Assembly: GCF_004797125.1 (NCBI RefSeq)
Contig: NZ_CP038810.1
Span: 1,240,001 to 1,304,000, forward strand
DNA length: 64,000 bases
DNA from: Flavobacterium sangjuense
GTDB lineage: Bacteria; Bacteroidota; Bacteroidia; Flavobacteriales; Flavobacteriaceae
Direction: 5' to 3'
In this document: piece by piece, positions 16,842 to 25,342 of the stretch
How the letters are laid out: each line of letters starts with the position of its first letter
Numbering within the stretch: the stretch's first letter is position 1
The notes under the pieces: model-generated
Seen by the model: only the letters and a program-made list of their open reading frames with translations
Databases searched by the model: none
Told to the model about the DNA's origin: nothing
Made by a program: the position numbers and the translations under genes

Positions 16842-18528
16842 AACAAAATTAGCGTTGTTGCACCAAATTATCCAAAATGCAACAGCCGAAGAAATCATAT
16901 GGACTAAAGGCTATTTAGCTGGTTGTTTAGATAGAAATTTAAACGGTTTATCTAATTCAAATCAACCATTGTTAACTGGTGTATCTGTTAAACCATTAAT
17001 TATATATGGAACAGAAACCGGGAATTCCAAAAAAGTAGCCATTCAATTATTGTCAAATTTTAAGAAACATAAAATTCAGGCAAAAGCCATCGATGTATTT
17101 CAATTTGATGTGGCCAAATTAGATAAAGAAAATTTGATATTGTTTGTGATAAGTACACAAGGCGAGGGTGAATTTCCACAAAACGCTGTTGCTTTTTATG
17201 ACTATTTGAAAACAACCAATATTAATTTAAACAATCTTTCCTATGCAGTTTTGGGATTAGGTGATACTTCCTATCCACTGTTTTGTAATGCAGGTGTTTT
17301 GTTGGATGAAGTTTTAGTTGAAAAAGGAGCGAAAAGATTACTGCCTTTAGTGAAAGCCGATTTGGATTTTGCCGATACTGTAACTGCATGGGAAAATGAT
17401 TTGAAAAGCATATTTCAGAATCAAGTTCCTGTAAAAACAGAAATTAAGACTATAGTTCCAAAGTCGAATCACAAAAAGAATTATACCGGACAAATTAGTC
17501 ACAAAATAGTTTTAAATGATAGAGAATCTAATAAAGAAACATATCATATCGAAATAACTTCAAATGATGAAATTGAATACGAACCAGGAGATGCTTTAGG
17601 AATTATTCCAAAAAACACAGCTGAGGATGTTGCATTTATTTTAAATTATTTTGAAACGGCTGCCGCCAAAAAAATAAAAATAAAAGAAGAAAAAGATAGT
17701 GCTGAGAATTGGTTATTAGGAAGAAATATACGTGGATTAAGCAAACGTATAGTAGATCAAATCGCACTATTACTGGAAACGAATACTATTGAAGAAAAAG
17801 CAGATTTAATTACCGTTTTGAAACAAAATAAAAAGCCGGAAAAGGCTAAAATAGAAGCGTTACTTGAGATTTTATTGCCCGTTGCACCACGTTTATACTC
17901 TATATCATCCTCTTCAGAGGCACACGACGGACAAGCTCATTTAACGGTAAATCTAAATAAGTTTTACAAAGATGATGTAGAAAAAACAGGTTTTGCATCA
18001 CAGTATTTGGCCGATTATCCTTTGCATACAGAGCTGGAATTTTACATCCACAAAAACAATAATTTCCGATTGCCTTCAGACGAAACTGATATTATTATGA
18101 TTGGTCCTGGAACCGGAATTGCACCATTCAGAAGTTTCATTTCTCAAAGAGATGTCACTGGTGCTGAAGGAAGAAATTGGTTGTTTTTTGGAGAACAACA
18201 TTTTGTTTCCGATTTCTATTATCAAACCGAAATTCAGGAATGGATTGGAACCGGAACTCTAACAAAATTAGATACAGCATTTTCTCGTGATCAAAAAGAG
18301 AAAGTATATGTACAGGATAGAATTCGTGAAAAAGCGAATGAATTTAACAATTGGCTGCAAAATGGCGCCAGTCTTTACATCTGCGGACAAAAAGCCCCAA
18401 TGAGTATTGATGTAGAAGCAGCAATTATAGAAGTTATTGCTAACGAAAGAAATATCTCTAACGATGCCGCAAAACAAGTTTTAGAAGATTTAGAAGCTGC
18501 AGGGAAATATCAAAAAGACGTATATTAA
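16831..18528 (+). CDS. cysJ: Sulfite reductase flavoprotein (CysJ-type)
   Basis: From the ATG at 16831 the protein has 565 residues. It transfers electrons from NADPH through FAD and FMN to the sulfite reductase hemoprotein. An N-terminal flavodoxin domain begins at about residue 57 (YGTETGNSKKVA) and includes STQGEGEFP. A FAD-binding reductase part follows with RLYSISSSSE, and the NADPH domain has GPGTGIAPFRSF and a C-terminal LEAAGKYQKDVY. The start overlaps cobA by 11 bp, suggesting translational coupling. An upstream in-frame start exists but would overlap cobA far more. Confidence 0.92.
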   Translation: MLSETKLALLHQIIQNATAEEIIWTKGYLAGCLDRNLNGLSNSNQPLLTGVSVKPLIIYGTETGNSKKVAIQLLSNFKKHKIQAKAIDVFQFDVAKLDKENLILFVISTQGEGEFPQNAVAFYDYLKTTNINLNNLSYAVLGLGDTSYPLFCNAGVLLDEVLVEKGAKRLLPLVKADLDFADTVTAWENDLKSIFQNQVPVKTEIKTIVPKSNHKKNYTGQISHKIVLNDRESNKETYHIEITSNDEIEYEPGDALGIIPKNTAEDVAFILNYFETAAAKKIKIKEEKDSAENWLLGRNIRGLSKRIVDQIALLLETNTIEEKADLITVLKQNKKPEKAKIEALLEILLPVAPRLYSISSSSEAHDGQAHLTVNLNKFYKDDVEKTGFASQYLADYPLHTELEFYIHKNNNFRLPSDETDIIMIGPGTGIAPFRSFISQRDVTGAEGRNWLFFGEQHFVSDFYYQTEIQEWIGTGTLTKLDTAFSRDQKEKVYVQDRIREKANEFNNWLQNGASLYICGQKAPMSIDVEAAIIEVIANERNISNDAAKQVLEDLEAAGKYQKDVY

Positions 18529-18540
18529 ATTATAGAAAAA

Positions 18541-20178
18541 ATGAGCGAAAAATTATCTGCTAATGAAGCAATAAAGACCCAAAGTGATGGTCTTAGAGGA
18601 ACATTAAAAGAAAGTATTGATTTAGATAATCACACCGGAAGTGTGCGTCCAGATGATGAATTTTTAGTCAAATTTCATGGTATGTATGTGCAGGACGACC
18701 GTGATCGCAGAGCTGAAAGAGCAGCGAAGAAATTAGATAATTTATATTCCTTTATGATTCGTTTGCGAATTCCAGGCGGTGTAATTTCTGCTGAACAATG
18801 GATTGCAACTCATGAAATTTCAGAACAATACGGAACGGGAACTTTAAAAATAACAACACGACAAACGGTTCAATTGCATGGATTGTTAAAACATCAAATA
18901 CGTCCAACTATTCAGGCGTTTAATACGGCCAAATTAGATTCGATTGCGGCTTGTGGCGATGTAAATAGAAATGTAATAGCAACTTCACATCCACAAATTT
19001 CGCCACTTCATAAACAAATACATGATTATGCGGATAAAATATCGACTCTATTACTGCCAAAAACACAATCGTATTATGAAGTTTTTATTGATGGAGAAAA
19101 GATATATGAACGTTCTTCTGAAGCCGATCCATTATATGAAGACCGATACCTGCCACGGAAATTTAAAATTGCCATTGCAATTCCGCCAAGTAACGATGTA
19201 GATGTATTTACGAACGATATCGGATTGATAGCCATTATTGAAAACAACCAATTAAAAGGATTTAACATTGCTATCGGCGGTGGTTTAGCAACAACTCACG
19301 GAAACCCAAACACCTATTCTCGTTTGGGAAGTATTATTGGTTTTACTGATACCGAAGAAAAAACGTTAAAAGTAGTTTATGAAATTTTAACCGTACAACG
19401 CGATTTTGGTAATCGTGTGGACAGAAAATTATCGCGATTAAAATATACCGTTGATAAATTAACTGTAGAAGGTTTTAAAAAAGAACTGGAAAGTCGTATC
19501 GGATTTAAATTAGAAGCTGAGAAACCTTTTAGTTTTAGTGAAAGAAGTGACCGTTTTGGTTGGGAGAAAAATCATGAAAACACCTGGTTTTATACATTAT
19601 TTGTAGAACACGGAGTTGTAAAACCGTATCAAAAGCAGTTTTTAAAAGAATTAGCAGAACTAAAAATATCAAACTTCATTTTTACAGGAAATCAAAATTT
19701 AATCCTGGGAGAAATCGCTGATTCCGATAAACCAAAAGTGGAAGCATTATTAAAAACGCATGATATTGAAAAGCAGGTAAGTGCTTTGAGAAAAAACTCT
19801 ATGGCATGTGTGGCATTGCCTACTTGCCCATTGGCATTGGCTGAAGGACAAAGATATTTGCCGGAACTGGTAACCAAAATTGAACCAATTCTACAGAAAT
19901 ACAACCTTACGAATGATGAAATAACAATCAGAATGACAGGTTGTCCCAATGGTTGTGGGCGTCCTTATGTGTCCGAATTGGGTTTTGTTGGAACCGGTCC
20001 GGAACAATACAATTTTATGTTAGGCGGCGACAGATATGGAGAGCGTTTAAACAAATTATATAAAGAAAAACTAACTGAAACTCAGATTTTAGAAGAAGTA
20101 GATTTTTTATTTAGTCAGTATGTAAATGATAAAAATGAAAATGAAACTTTTGGAGACTTTGCTTTTAGAAAATTTTAG
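18541..20178 (+). CDS. cysI: Sulfite reductase hemoprotein (siroheme/4Fe-4S)
   Basis: The 545-residue protein has two ferredoxin-like half domains typical of assimilatory sulfite/nitrite reductases. The cluster-siroheme ligands are visible as C423 and C429 (CVALPTC) and C468 and C472 (GCPNGC). The arginine-rich segment TTRQTVQLHG lies near residue 107. Placed directly after the flavoprotein gene (12 bp) and among cys genes, it is a sulfite rather than nitrite reductase. The third leader peptide begins 4 bp after its stop. Confidence 0.92.
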   Translation: MSEKLSANEAIKTQSDGLRGTLKESIDLDNHTGSVRPDDEFLVKFHGMYVQDDRDRRAERAAKKLDNLYSFMIRLRIPGGVISAEQWIATHEISEQYGTGTLKITTRQTVQLHGLLKHQIRPTIQAFNTAKLDSIAACGDVNRNVIATSHPQISPLHKQIHDYADKISTLLLPKTQSYYEVFIDGEKIYERSSEADPLYEDRYLPRKFKIAIAIPPSNDVDVFTNDIGLIAIIENNQLKGFNIAIGGGLATTHGNPNTYSRLGSIIGFTDTEEKTLKVVYEILTVQRDFGNRVDRKLSRLKYTVDKLTVEGFKKELESRIGFKLEAEKPFSFSERSDRFGWEKNHENTWFYTLFVEHGVVKPYQKQFLKELAELKISNFIFTGNQNLILGEIADSDKPKVEALLKTHDIEKQVSALRKNSMACVALPTCPLALAEGQRYLPELVTKIEPILQKYNLTNDEITIRMTGCPNGCGRPYVSELGFVGTGPEQYNFMLGGDRYGERLNKLYKEKLTETQILEEVDFLFSQYVNDKNENETFGDFAFRKF

Positions 20179-20182
20179 AGAT

Positions 20183-20269
20183 ATGAGAATAGAAACTAAC
20201 AAAAAACGAAGGACTTTTTTTTTGAATCAAAATTATGTGATAATGTATTCATGTTGTTGCTGTTGCTAA
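20183..20269 (+). CDS. Poly-cysteine leader peptide 3, internal to the sulfur operon
   Basis: A frame of 28 codons from ATG 20183 ends with five consecutive Cys codons (TGT TGT TGC TGT TGC, 20252-20266) directly before the TAA. A shorter version from ATG 20243 would be MYSCCCCC. It sits in the only long gap inside the operon, between cysI and the TonB-dependent receptor gene. No terminator follows. Instead TTATGTGAT (20233-20241), just before the Cys run, is complementary to ATCACATAA (20297-20305), just before the receptor's start codon. This fits translational attenuation by a ribosome stalled for lack of Cys-tRNA. Which start is used cannot be told from the sequence. Confidence 0.7.
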   Translation: MRIETNKKRRTFFLNQNYVIMYSCCCCC

Positions 20270-20305
20270 AACAGAGAACACCATAAAAACATATAAATCA
20301 CATAA
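20233..20305 (+). promoter_or_regulatory. Possible hairpin controlling translation of the receptor gene
   Basis: The 9-nt segments 20233-20241 and 20297-20305 are perfectly complementary. The second lies 10 nt upstream of the receptor ATG (20316), in the region ribosomes need unpaired. A ribosome halted at the first Cys codon of leader 3 would cover most of the first segment and open the start region. The pairing is AT-rich with a loop of 55 nt, so it is weak on its own. Confidence 0.4.
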
Positions 20306-20315
20306 AATAAATAAA

Positions 20316-22886
20316 ATGAAAAATAGTAAAAATTATATACACGTAATTGTTTTTTTTCTGATTGCATTCAAGCAAATCGCTAACGCTCAAGAGAATACTA
20401 ATCAAATATCAGGAGTTATTTTGGATAAGACTAATTTGGCTCCTATTTCGGATGCGACTATCATTGTTAAAAACAGCAATGTTTCGGTAGTGGCAGATGC
20501 CGAAGGGAAGTTTGTCATAAACGCCGAAGTTCAATTCCCGGTTGTACTTCTAATATCAAACTTCGGTTATAACTCCAAAAAAATAGAATTATCCTCTTAT
20601 CAAAACAATCTGGTTGTTGAATTAGAAGCCAAAGAGACGCAGTTGTTTGAAGTCTTGGTTACTTCCAGAAGAAGAACGGAAGTAGTACAGGATGTACCTG
20701 TACCCATTGCGGTGGTAACTGCCAAACAAGTTGAAGAATCGGGTTCGTTTAATGTGAACAGGGTCAAAGAACTGGTACCTTCGGTACAATTGTATTCGTC
20801 GAATCCCAGGAATACTACATTGAACATTAGAGGATTGGGTTCTACTTTTGGCTTGACCAATGATGGTATTGATCCTGGAGTTGGGTTTTATGTAGATGGA
20901 GTTTATTATGCTCGTCCTGCAGCTACTTCACTTGATTTTATTGATTTAGAAAGAATTGAAGTATTGCGTGGTCCGCAAGGAACACTTTTTGGAAAAAACA
21001 CGACTGCAGGTGCTTTCAATATTACAACAAAGAAACCCAATTTTATTCCTTCCTCGACAGCTGAGCTAAGCTATGGTAATCATGGATATATCCAGGCGAA
21101 AAGTTCTATTAATGGGGAATTGTTTAAAAAATTTGCCGGAAGATTGTCTTTTTCAGGAACACAAAGAGATGGTGTAATTGAGAATGTTAGAACTGGGAAC
21201 TCTGTAAACGACATCAATAATTTAGGCGTAAAAGGACAATTGTTGTTTGTTCCCAATGAAAAAACAGAAGTTATACTATCGGGTGATTTCTCCCAGCAAA
21301 GACCTGATGGATATGCACAGGTGCTTGCTGGTGTGGTAACTACACAACGTGCGGCCTACAGACAGTTCAATCAGATTATTGCCGATTTAGGTTACGAGTT
21401 GCCATCGTTGAATGCTTTCGATAGAAAAATTGACCACGATACACCATGGAGATCAAACAATGATTTAGGCGGTGTTTCGTTAAATATTGAAAGAGACATT
21501 GCAGGAGGAACGTTAACGTCAACTACAGCGTGGCGCTACTGGAACTGGGATCCATCAAATGACAGGGATTTTACAGGCTTGTCGGTACTAAGAAAGTCAA
21601 AAGCACCATCGGTTCATAACCAGGTTTCTCAGGAAGTTCGTTATGCCGGAGATTTATCTAAAAAAGTTTCGGTTGTTTTCGGAGTGTATGCTATTGGACA
21701 GGATTTAAAATCGTCTCCTTACCACACGGAAGAATCGGGTGATGCACAATGGCGATTTTCGCAAAGTACGACCAGTTCTAACTGGCAAACTCCGGGTTTG
21801 TTTGAAGGTTACGGAATTAAAACAAGATCTTCATTGAAATCGCTGAGCGGTGCTGTATTTGGGCAATTGGATTGGGCTTTGACATCAGATTTACACATAT
21901 TACCGGGCTTGCGATACAATTATGATGAGAAAGAAGTTGATTACGATAGAAAAACATACGGAGGTTTAGAAACAACCGATCCTGCATTGATAGCACTTAA
22001 GAAGTTGGTCTATTCGGATCAGGCATTTAAAGCCGATGTTTCAGATAACAATTACTCAGGTCAATTAACCGTTGCCTATAAAATTTCGGATAATTTTAAT
22101 TCATTTGGAACGTATGCGAGAAGTTTCAAACCTGTTGGTGTAAATTTAGGAGGATTGCCAACTGCGAATGGCGAAGTGCTTACTGATTTGGCAGTCGTTA
22201 AACCAGAGGCGGTAGAGCATTTTGAAATCGGTGTAAAAACAAACCCAACACCAAATTCAAGAGTTAATGTCACTATTTACAGTACCAATATCAAAGACTA
22301 TCAAACCCAGGTGCAAACAGCTGAATTGGGCGTAAACAGAGGTTATCTAGCCAATGCGGAAAAAGTTAGAGTGAATGGTGTGGAACTGGAAGGGAATGTC
22401 AGATTATTAAAAGACTTAAGTCTAAATGCGAGTTTGTCTTATACCGATGGTAAATATGTTTCCTTTAAAAATGCCCCTGTGCCTTTGGAAGAAACGGGTG
22501 CAGCACAAGCTTTTAAAGATGTTTCGGGCGGAAGATTGCCTGGCGTTTCGAAATGGTCAGGCTCGGTAGGCTCTGAATATACTGCTGATGCCAAATTTCT
22601 TAAAAGAGAAGGTCGCTTTTTTGTGGCTTTGGATTCCTATTTCAGATCTGAATTTTCTTCAAGTGCCTCGCCTTCAAAATATTTAAATGTTGAAGGTTAT
22701 GCGCTATTCAATGGTCGATTTGGATTTAGAGTTCAAAGCGGTTTGTCTGTCTCGATTTGGGCACGCAATCTTTTGAATAAAGATTATTATGAGCAATTAT
22801 TACCCGGAGCCGGGAATGCCGGACATTATGCCGGTGTTTTAGGAGATCCGCGAACCTACGGAATTACGTTAAAGTATGTATTATAA
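20316..22886 (+). CDS. TonB-dependent outer membrane receptor of the sulfur operon
   Basis: The 856-residue protein has a signal peptide ending IANAQ, then a carboxypeptidase-D-like regulatory domain (residues about 28-110), a plug domain (VTSRRRTEVVQDVPVPI, GVGFYVDGVYY, ERIEVLRGPQGTLFGKNTTAG) and a beta-barrel ending in GITLKYVL with the expected aromatic-rich last strand. Such receptors bring scarce substrates across the outer membrane using TonB/ExbBD energy. There is no SusD-like partner. Its place behind a Cys-sensing leader suggests a sulfur-containing substrate such as a sulfonate, sulfate ester or thiol compound, but the sequence does not identify it. A siderophore-like role to supply iron for siroheme and Fe-S enzymes is an alternative. 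Confidence 0.88.
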   Translation: MKNSKNYIHVIVFFLIAFKQIANAQENTNQISGVILDKTNLAPISDATIIVKNSNVSVVADAEGKFVINAEVQFPVVLLISNFGYNSKKIELSSYQNNLVVELEAKETQLFEVLVTSRRRTEVVQDVPVPIAVVTAKQVEESGSFNVNRVKELVPSVQLYSSNPRNTTLNIRGLGSTFGLTNDGIDPGVGFYVDGVYYARPAATSLDFIDLERIEVLRGPQGTLFGKNTTAGAFNITTKKPNFIPSSTAELSYGNHGYIQAKSSINGELFKKFAGRLSFSGTQRDGVIENVRTGNSVNDINNLGVKGQLLFVPNEKTEVILSGDFSQQRPDGYAQVLAGVVTTQRAAYRQFNQIIADLGYELPSLNAFDRKIDHDTPWRSNNDLGGVSLNIERDIAGGTLTSTTAWRYWNWDPSNDRDFTGLSVLRKSKAPSVHNQVSQEVRYAGDLSKKVSVVFGVYAIGQDLKSSPYHTEESGDAQWRFSQSTTSSNWQTPGLFEGYGIKTRSSLKSLSGAVFGQLDWALTSDLHILPGLRYNYDEKEVDYDRKTYGGLETTDPALIALKKLVYSDQAFKADVSDNNYSGQLTVAYKISDNFNSFGTYARSFKPVGVNLGGLPTANGEVLTDLAVVKPEAVEHFEIGVKTNPTPNSRVNVTIYSTNIKDYQTQVQTAELGVNRGYLANAEKVRVNGVELEGNVRLLKDLSLNASLSYTDGKYVSFKNAPVPLEETGAAQAFKDVSGGRLPGVSKWSGSVGSEYTADAKFLKREGRFFVALDSYFRSEFSSSASPSKYLNVEGYALFNGRFGFRVQSGLSVSIWARNLLNKDYYEQLLPGAGNAGHYAGVLGDPRTYGITLKYVL

Positions 22887-22897
22887 AAAATCGAGAT

Positions 22898-23407
22898 ATG
22901 ACTAAAAACAAATTATTCGTATTGGGTGTTTTTGCTTTTTGTAATACCGTGTTTTCTCAAGAGAATGCTGTAGTCAACTATCCACAGGTAAAAGGATACT
23001 TTGCTGTACTGCATCCTATCGTAACAGTAAACAGAGATGAAACTTTATATAATTTTTCAGACTCTTATACGGTGGGTTTTCCAACCGGGATAAATGTTCT
23101 GAAAAATGATCGTTTTGGTTATAGTTTTGAGGTTGTCCCTTTTATAAAGACAGTCGATGGTAAAGATAAAGTGGCTAATGTGCTTTTCCATCCCGGGCTT
23201 TTGTTTCGGTACAAGCATGGCTTTACATTTGTTTCAAGACTGGCTTTTGAGACAGGTGGCAGATATGGTTTTACCGCTGTTTTTAATAAGGTTATTGTCA
23301 AAAGTAAAGACGTTAGTTATTTTGTTGCGACACCATTACCGGTTCGTTTTGGAAATGAACATCCACCTTCCATTGGAGTTGGTATCCAATTTGGAGCGAC
23401 TTTTTAA
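22898..23407 (+). CDS. Exported beta-barrel-like protein, function unknown
   Basis: This 169-residue protein has a signal peptide (to CNTVFSQ, about residue 21). The rest has alternating hydrophobic and polar residues with aromatic girdles and ends GVGIQFGATF, which suggests a small outer membrane beta-barrel. It begins 11 bp after the TonB-dependent receptor gene, so the two probably act together, perhaps as an accessory to uptake. I do not recognise a named family. Confidence 0.75.
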   Translation: MTKNKLFVLGVFAFCNTVFSQENAVVNYPQVKGYFAVLHPIVTVNRDETLYNFSDSYTVGFPTGINVLKNDRFGYSFEVVPFIKTVDGKDKVANVLFHPGLLFRYKHGFTFVSRLAFETGGRYGFTAVFNKVIVKSKDVSYFVATPLPVRFGNEHPPSIGVGIQFGATF

Positions 23408-23463
23408 TACACATAGTAGATACAAAATTTAAAATGACAGGTATTGTCAAACAATAATTTAAA

Positions 23464-24915
23464 ATGGCAAACACACTTTTCCCTATATTCTTAAAAACAG
23501 AAACTGCTCACTTCTTAATTGTGGGCGGTGGAAATGTTGGCTTGGAAAAAACCGAAACCTTATTGAGGCAAAATCCCAATATCAGGATTACTGTTGTGGC
23601 GACTTATTTTCATGCCAATTTAAAAGAAATTGTTCAACAAAATAGTAATGTAATAGCAATCGAAAGAGCTTTTGATGAGAATGATTTAATTGATAAAGAT
23701 TATGTAATTATTGCCACAGATAAACCTAAAGTTAATTTAGAAGTTAGAGAATTAGCTCGTTCTAAAGGAATTAAAGTTAATGCAGCAGACCAACCCGATT
23801 TGTGTGATTTTTATTTGGGTTCAATTGTAAACAAAGGAAGTTTAAAGATTGCTATTTCTACAAATGGAAAATCTCCCGTTTTAGCCAAACGGATGCGTGA
23901 ATATTTTACGGATGTAATTCCGGATAATATTGAAGATAATTTGACTGTTTTAAATGATTTTAGAAATAAGCACAAAGGAAATTTTGCAGAAAAATTAGCT
24001 GACTTAAATAAAATCACAGAAAATTTTGCAACAAAACCACAAAATAAAGAAAACAGAAAATTAAAGCAATTAACTTTTGTTTTAGCGCTTTCTTTTTTAA
24101 TGTTATTTACAGGCTATGGTCTGTCAACTATTGTAACTGTTTCTGATTTAAAGTATGGATTGAGTGCTATTCCAAATGAGTTTTATGGCATGTTACTCAT
24201 TGGTTTTTTAGCGCAATTAGTTGATGGTGCTGTAGGTTTGGGTTATGGAGTTACTTGTGCTACGAGTATGATGCTTTTGGGAATTAACCTTCCGGCAATA
24301 AGCGGTAGTATTCACACGGCAGAAATGTTTTCAAGTGGCATAAGCGGTTATTCTCATTACAAATTTGGAAACGTAAATAAAAAATTGTTTTATTGGCTCG
24401 CAATTCCGGGAGTTTTTGGTGCGATAGCTGGTGCCTTGTTATTAATTTACTTGGGAAATAAATACCAAACCATTGCTTATATTATACTATCTATTTACAC
24501 AATGATTATTGGTGTTCGATTAATCATTTTAGCCTTTAGAAAATTAAATAGGAAAAAGAAAATTAACTATACAGGTTTTCTTGGGTTTTCCGGAGGTTTT
24601 CTAGATGCTTTCGGAGGTGGTGGTTGGGGGCCAATAGTAGCCTCAACATTATTGGCTAAAGGTAGAAGATCGAGCTATGTAGTAGGCACAGTAAGTTTAG
24701 CCGAATTTTTTGTAACACTAGCTGCAGCCATCACTTTTTTTAGCTCAATTGGGATAAGTCATTGGTATATTATTCTCGGATTGATTCTCGGAGGAAGTAT
24801 TGCGGCACCATTTGCTGCAAAATTAGCCGGTAAAATGCCGCAAAAAATGGCTTTGCTTTTGGTGGCTTTTTTGGTTATTGTTTTCAGTTTAAGAGTGCTA
24901 GTTAAAATGATATAA
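23464..24915 (+). CDS. Fusion of precorrin-2 dehydrogenase (CysG N-terminal/Met8-like) and TauE/SafE permease
   Basis: The 483-residue protein has two unlike halves. Residues 1-about 195 form a siroheme synthase N-terminal domain: the NAD-binding GGGNVG at 21-26 and NAAD at 106-109, where Asp109 matches the proposed catalytic Asp of CysG/Met8. Residues from about 200 form a membrane domain with about eight helices, including QLVDGAVGLGYGVT and GGFLDAFGGGGWGPIV, which are repeat signatures of TauE/SafE (TSUP) permeases that export sulfite or sulfonates. The first half would oxidise precorrin-2 (made by CobA here) and insert iron for siroheme. The second could export excess sulfite or transport a sulfur compound. 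The OsmC-like gene starts 1 bp later. Confidence 0.88.
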   Translation: MANTLFPIFLKTETAHFLIVGGGNVGLEKTETLLRQNPNIRITVVATYFHANLKEIVQQNSNVIAIERAFDENDLIDKDYVIIATDKPKVNLEVRELARSKGIKVNAADQPDLCDFYLGSIVNKGSLKIAISTNGKSPVLAKRMREYFTDVIPDNIEDNLTVLNDFRNKHKGNFAEKLADLNKITENFATKPQNKENRKLKQLTFVLALSFLMLFTGYGLSTIVTVSDLKYGLSAIPNEFYGMLLIGFLAQLVDGAVGLGYGVTCATSMMLLGINLPAISGSIHTAEMFSSGISGYSHYKFGNVNKKLFYWLAIPGVFGAIAGALLLIYLGNKYQTIAYIILSIYTMIIGVRLIILAFRKLNRKKKINYTGFLGFSGGFLDAFGGGGWGPIVASTLLAKGRRSSYVVGTVSLAEFFVTLAAAITFFSSIGISHWYIILGLILGGSIAAPFAAKLAGKMPQKMALLLVAFLVIVFSLRVLVKMI

Positions 24916-24916
24916 C

Positions 24917-25342
24917 ATGAAAATAAAATTAAAGCGATTAAATGAAGATTTTCATTTTCAGGCAACAAATGAACGCGGACATCAAATAGAAATTGACAGT
25001 CGTAAAGAATTTGGAGGCAACGATTTAGCGCCAAGTCCAATGGAATTATTACTAATGGCTGTAGCTGGCTGTTCGGCAATTGATATAGTTTCTATTTTAA
25101 AAAAACAAAAGCAGCAAATCGAACTTTTTCAAGCAGAAGTGGATGGCGCCAGAGTAAAAGAAGGAGAGGCAACTCCTTTCAAGGAAATCAACCTCACTAT
25201 TTTTTTAGAGGGAAAAATTGAACCTAAGAAAGCAGTTAAAGCAGCCCAACTATCTTTTGAAAAATACTGTTCGGTTGCCAAAACAATTGAACCAACTGCG
25301 ACCATTAAGTATAAAGTTATTTTAAACAACAACGAGCTATGA
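24917..25342 (+). CDS. OsmC-like family protein
   Basis: The 141-residue protein shows the OsmC/Ohr fold signatures: RKEFGGNDLAPSPMELLLMAVAGCSAIDI (split here around residues 31-58) with one conserved Cys, and a C-terminal FEKYCSVAKTIEP containing the second. In related proteins these two cysteines reduce organic peroxides or act on sulfur species. The gene overlaps metZ by 4 bp and follows the permease fusion by 1 bp, so it belongs to the operon. A role in handling persulfides or thiol stress is plausible but inferred. Confidence 0.85.
   Translation: MKIKLKRLNEDFHFQATNERGHQIEIDSRKEFGGNDLAPSPMELLLMAVAGCSAIDIVSILKKQKQQIELFQAEVDGARVKEGEATPFKEINLTIFLEGKIEPKKAVKAAQLSFEKYCSVAKTIEPTATIKYKVILNNNEL

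Noticed and set aside
20316..22886. A SusC-type glycan uptake receptor
   Set aside because: No SusD partner or glycan genes nearby, and the neighbours are all sulfur genes.
23435..23449. Palindrome TGACA-GGTAT-TGTCA before the permease fusion as an operator
   Set aside because: Short arms inside an operon gap, single copy, no promoter-like elements beside it.
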